Source: Parvularculaceae bacterium UBA4496
GTDB taxonomy: Bacteria > Pseudomonadota > Alphaproteobacteria > Caulobacterales > Parvularculaceae
Assembly (NCBI GenBank): GCA_002388885.1
Contig: DGNI01000021.1
Span: 684-9,729 of the forward strand
Direction: 5' to 3'
DNA length: 9,046 bases
Positions 7,663 to 9,046 of the stretch are shown piece after piece. The position numbers and the translations under genes were made by a program. Within the stretch, counting starts at the first letter, position 1; each line of letters opens with the position of its first letter. Below the pieces are notes generated by a model that was given only the letters and a program-made list of their open reading frames with translations, made no database searches and was not told where the DNA came from.

Positions 7663-8892
7663 ATGGTAGATTACAACGAAGCATTCAAAGCGGCCGTTAA
7701 GGCGGTACGCGCAGAGGGCCGCTATCGCGTTTTCGCCGATATCGAGCGCATGCGGGGCCGGTTCCCCACGGCGCTCTATCATGGCGGCCATAATGAACAT
7801 GGTGTCGAGCCGCGCGAAATCACCGTCTGGTGCTCCAACGACTATCTCGGCATGGGTCAGCACCCGGCGGTTGTCGAGGCCATGCGTTCGGCGGCCGATC
7901 GCGTCGGCGCCGGCGCCGGCGGCACGCGAAACATCGCCGGAACGACCCACTATCATGTCCGTCTTGAGCGCGCGCTTGCAGATCTGCATGGCAAGGAAGC
8001 GGCGCTGTTATTCACGTCCGGTTATGTTTCGAACGAGGCGACGCTATCGACGATTTCGCGCATTCTGCCCGATTGCGTTATTCTTTCCGACGAGCTTAAT
8101 CATGCATCGATGATCGAGGGCATGCGCGGCGGACGTTCCGTCAAACGCATCTGGCGCCACAACGATCTTGCGCATCTCGAAGAATTGCTTTCGGAACTGC
8201 CGCTGGAGCGGCCGAAAGTTATCGCATTTGAATCCGTCTACTCCATGGACGGCGATATCGCGCCGATGACAGAGATTTGCGACCTCGCCGAAAAGTACAA
8301 CGCGTTCACCTATCTCGACGAAGTGCATGCTGTCGGTATGTATGGCGCGCGCGGCGGCGGCGTCTCCGAACGCGACGGCGTTGCGCATCGGATTGATATT
8401 ATCGAAGGCACGCTCGGCAAGGCGTTCGGCGTCATGGGCGGATATATCGCCGCGAATGCATCCATCGTCGACGCCATTCGTTCCTACGCATCCGGGTTTA
8501 TTTTCACGACGGCGCTGTCGCCGGTGCTGGTCGCCGGCGCGCTGGCGAGCGTCGAGACGCTGAAAGTATCGAACCATCTGCGCGAGCAGCATCAGGAACG
8601 CGCGGCGAAGCTGAAAGCGGTGCTCACCGAAGAGGGCCTGCCGGTGATGCCGTCCGTCAGCCACATCGTGCCGATCAAGGTCGGCGATCCGGTGCAGTGC
8701 AAACGCGTCACCGATTATCTTCTTGAAGAGCACAATATCTACGTCCAGCCGATCAACTATCCGACCGTGCCGAAGGGCGCCGAGCGCCTGCGACTGACGC
8801 CGACGCCGCTGCATACGGACGATCACATGGGCGTCTTGTTAAAGGCCCTCGACGACGCCTGGACCGTGCTGAAGCTGAAGCGCGCGGCTTAG
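7663..8892 (+). CDS. hemA: 5-aminolevulinate synthase (C4 pathway)
   Basis: A 409-residue PLP enzyme condensing glycine and succinyl-CoA to 5-aminolevulinate, the first committed step of tetrapyrrole synthesis in alphaproteobacteria and mitochondria. Counting from this start, visible landmarks are [14 protein letters not shown] (56-69), the glycine-rich GAGAGGTRN (82-90), DELNHAS (143-149), the PLP-ring motif [12 protein letters not shown] (217-228; D219, H222), the Schiff-base lysine in GTLGKAFG (K253), FTTALSP (281-287) and [11 protein letters not shown] (360-370). The length and start (MVDYNEAF) match the Rhodobacter-type enzyme as I recall it. No Cys-Pro heme-regulatory motif is present. 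A GTG three bases upstream could also start, but ATG at 7663 places TAACGAGT one base before the codon exactly as at hemB. No strong Shine-Dalgarno is visible. It is probably transcribed on its own. Confidence 0.97.
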   Translation: MVDYNEAFKAAVKAVRAEGRYRVFADIERMRGRFPTALYHGGHNEHGVEPREITVWCSNDYLGMGQHPAVVEAMRSAADRVGAGAGGTRNIAGTTHYHVRLERALADLHGKEAALLFTSGYVSNEATLSTISRILPDCVILSDELNHASMIEGMRGGRSVKRIWRHNDLAHLEELLSELPLERPKVIAFESVYSMDGDIAPMTEICDLAEKYNAFTYLDEVHAVGMYGARGGGVSERDGVAHRIDIIEGTLGKAFGVMGGYIAANASIVDAIRSYASGFIFTTALSPVLVAGALASVETLKVSNHLREQHQERAAKLKAVLTEEGLPVMPSVSHIVPIKVGDPVQCKRVTDYLLEEHNIYVQPINYPTVPKGAERLRLTPTPLHTDDHMGVLLKALDDAWTVLKLKRAA

Positions 8893-8923
8893 CAGATTAG
8901 ATTCCAAGCCGGTTTTTATGCTT

Positions 8924-9046
8924 TTTCTTCCCCCGTTTACGGGGGTCAAAAGCATGCTTTTGACGGCCCGAAGGGCCGTTGGGGGTGAGCACTACAGCCC
9001 CCTCCGTCTGCTTCGCAGACACCTCCCCCGTAAACGGGGGAGGAAA
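8924..9046. repeat. Composite hairpin intergenic repeat (REP/MITE-like) with inverted termini
   Basis: The 154 bases after hemA hold no gene. From 8924 on they are a chain of hairpins: CCCCCG/CGGGGG around TTTA (8930-8945); a 20-bp perfect palindrome (8945-8964); ACGGCCC/GGGCCGT around GAA (8963-8979); GGGGG/CCCCC (8981-9002); GTCTGC/GCAGAC around TTC (9006-9020); and CCTCCCCCG/CGGGGGAGG around TAAA (9022-9043). The outermost 22 bases (8924-8945 and 9025-9046) are inverted repeats with one mismatch. There is no transposase. The window ends exactly at the right terminus, so the element may extend further. Similar CCCCCG...CGGGGG chains are, as I recall, common between genes in alphaproteobacteria. 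It could also end hemA transcription. Confidence 0.75.

Noticed and set aside
8044..8826. Minus-strand open frame (260 codons) opposite hemA
   Set aside because: hemA is unmistakable on the other strand, and the frame is rich in Arg/His/Asp as expected for an antisense shadow.
8924..9046. CRISPR array
   Set aside because: The repeats here are inverted hairpins without regularly spaced direct repeats and unique spacers, and no cas gene is present.

Overview
The window looks like an ordinary, GC-rich alphaproteobacterial chromosome segment. The evidence is a C4-type heme pathway (5-aminolevulinate synthase rather than glutamyl-tRNA reductase), a magnesium-type HemB with aspartates at the metal site, an alphaproteobacterial L28 protein, an LdtR-like MarR regulator, and a Suv3-like helicase followed by an S4-domain protein. 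A VPLPA/PEP-CTERM-like tail on one secreted protein and a CCCCCG...CGGGGG hairpin repeat would fit a Caulobacterales/Hyphomonadales/Parvularculales-type marine or freshwater lineage, but the exact group is inference.

Region 1 (1-3712, minus strand) is an RNA-metabolism operon. From a plausible sigma-70-type promoter it runs to a large Suv3-like DExH helicase with a long disordered tail. Its stop overlaps the start of an S4-domain RNA-binding protein (ATGA), and 12 nt later a TerB-like protein begins and is cut by the window edge. Region 2 (3713-4871, plus strand) holds rpmB (ribosomal protein L28). Its terminator-like hairpin abuts the start of a six-helix membrane protein that resembles the VUT/YhhQ queuosine-precursor transporter family but lacks three acidic residues I expect there.

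Region 3 (4871-5804) has a strong terminator and a minus-strand gene for a secreted protein with an Asp-rich body and a C-terminal sorting signal. Region 4 (5805-8892) is a tetrapyrrole cluster: hemB (minus), a divergent MarR/LdtR-like regulator (plus) and hemA (plus), the first two enzymes of the C4 heme pathway placed around one regulator. The hemB/regulator intergenic stretch contains a 7-2-7 palindrome that could be an operator. hemA and hemB share the sequence TAACGAGT one base upstream of their ATG codons.

Region 5 (8893-9046) is non-coding. It is a dense chain of hairpins bounded by 22-bp inverted repeats with one mismatch, consistent with a REP- or MITE-like intergenic element.

I found no CRISPR array, tRNA, rRNA, insertion-sequence transposase, phage gene or recognisable defence system. 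The best leads are the degenerate VUT-like membrane protein, the heme-cluster regulatory signals, the overlapping hairpins between rpmB and the membrane-protein gene, and the terminal hairpin repeat.
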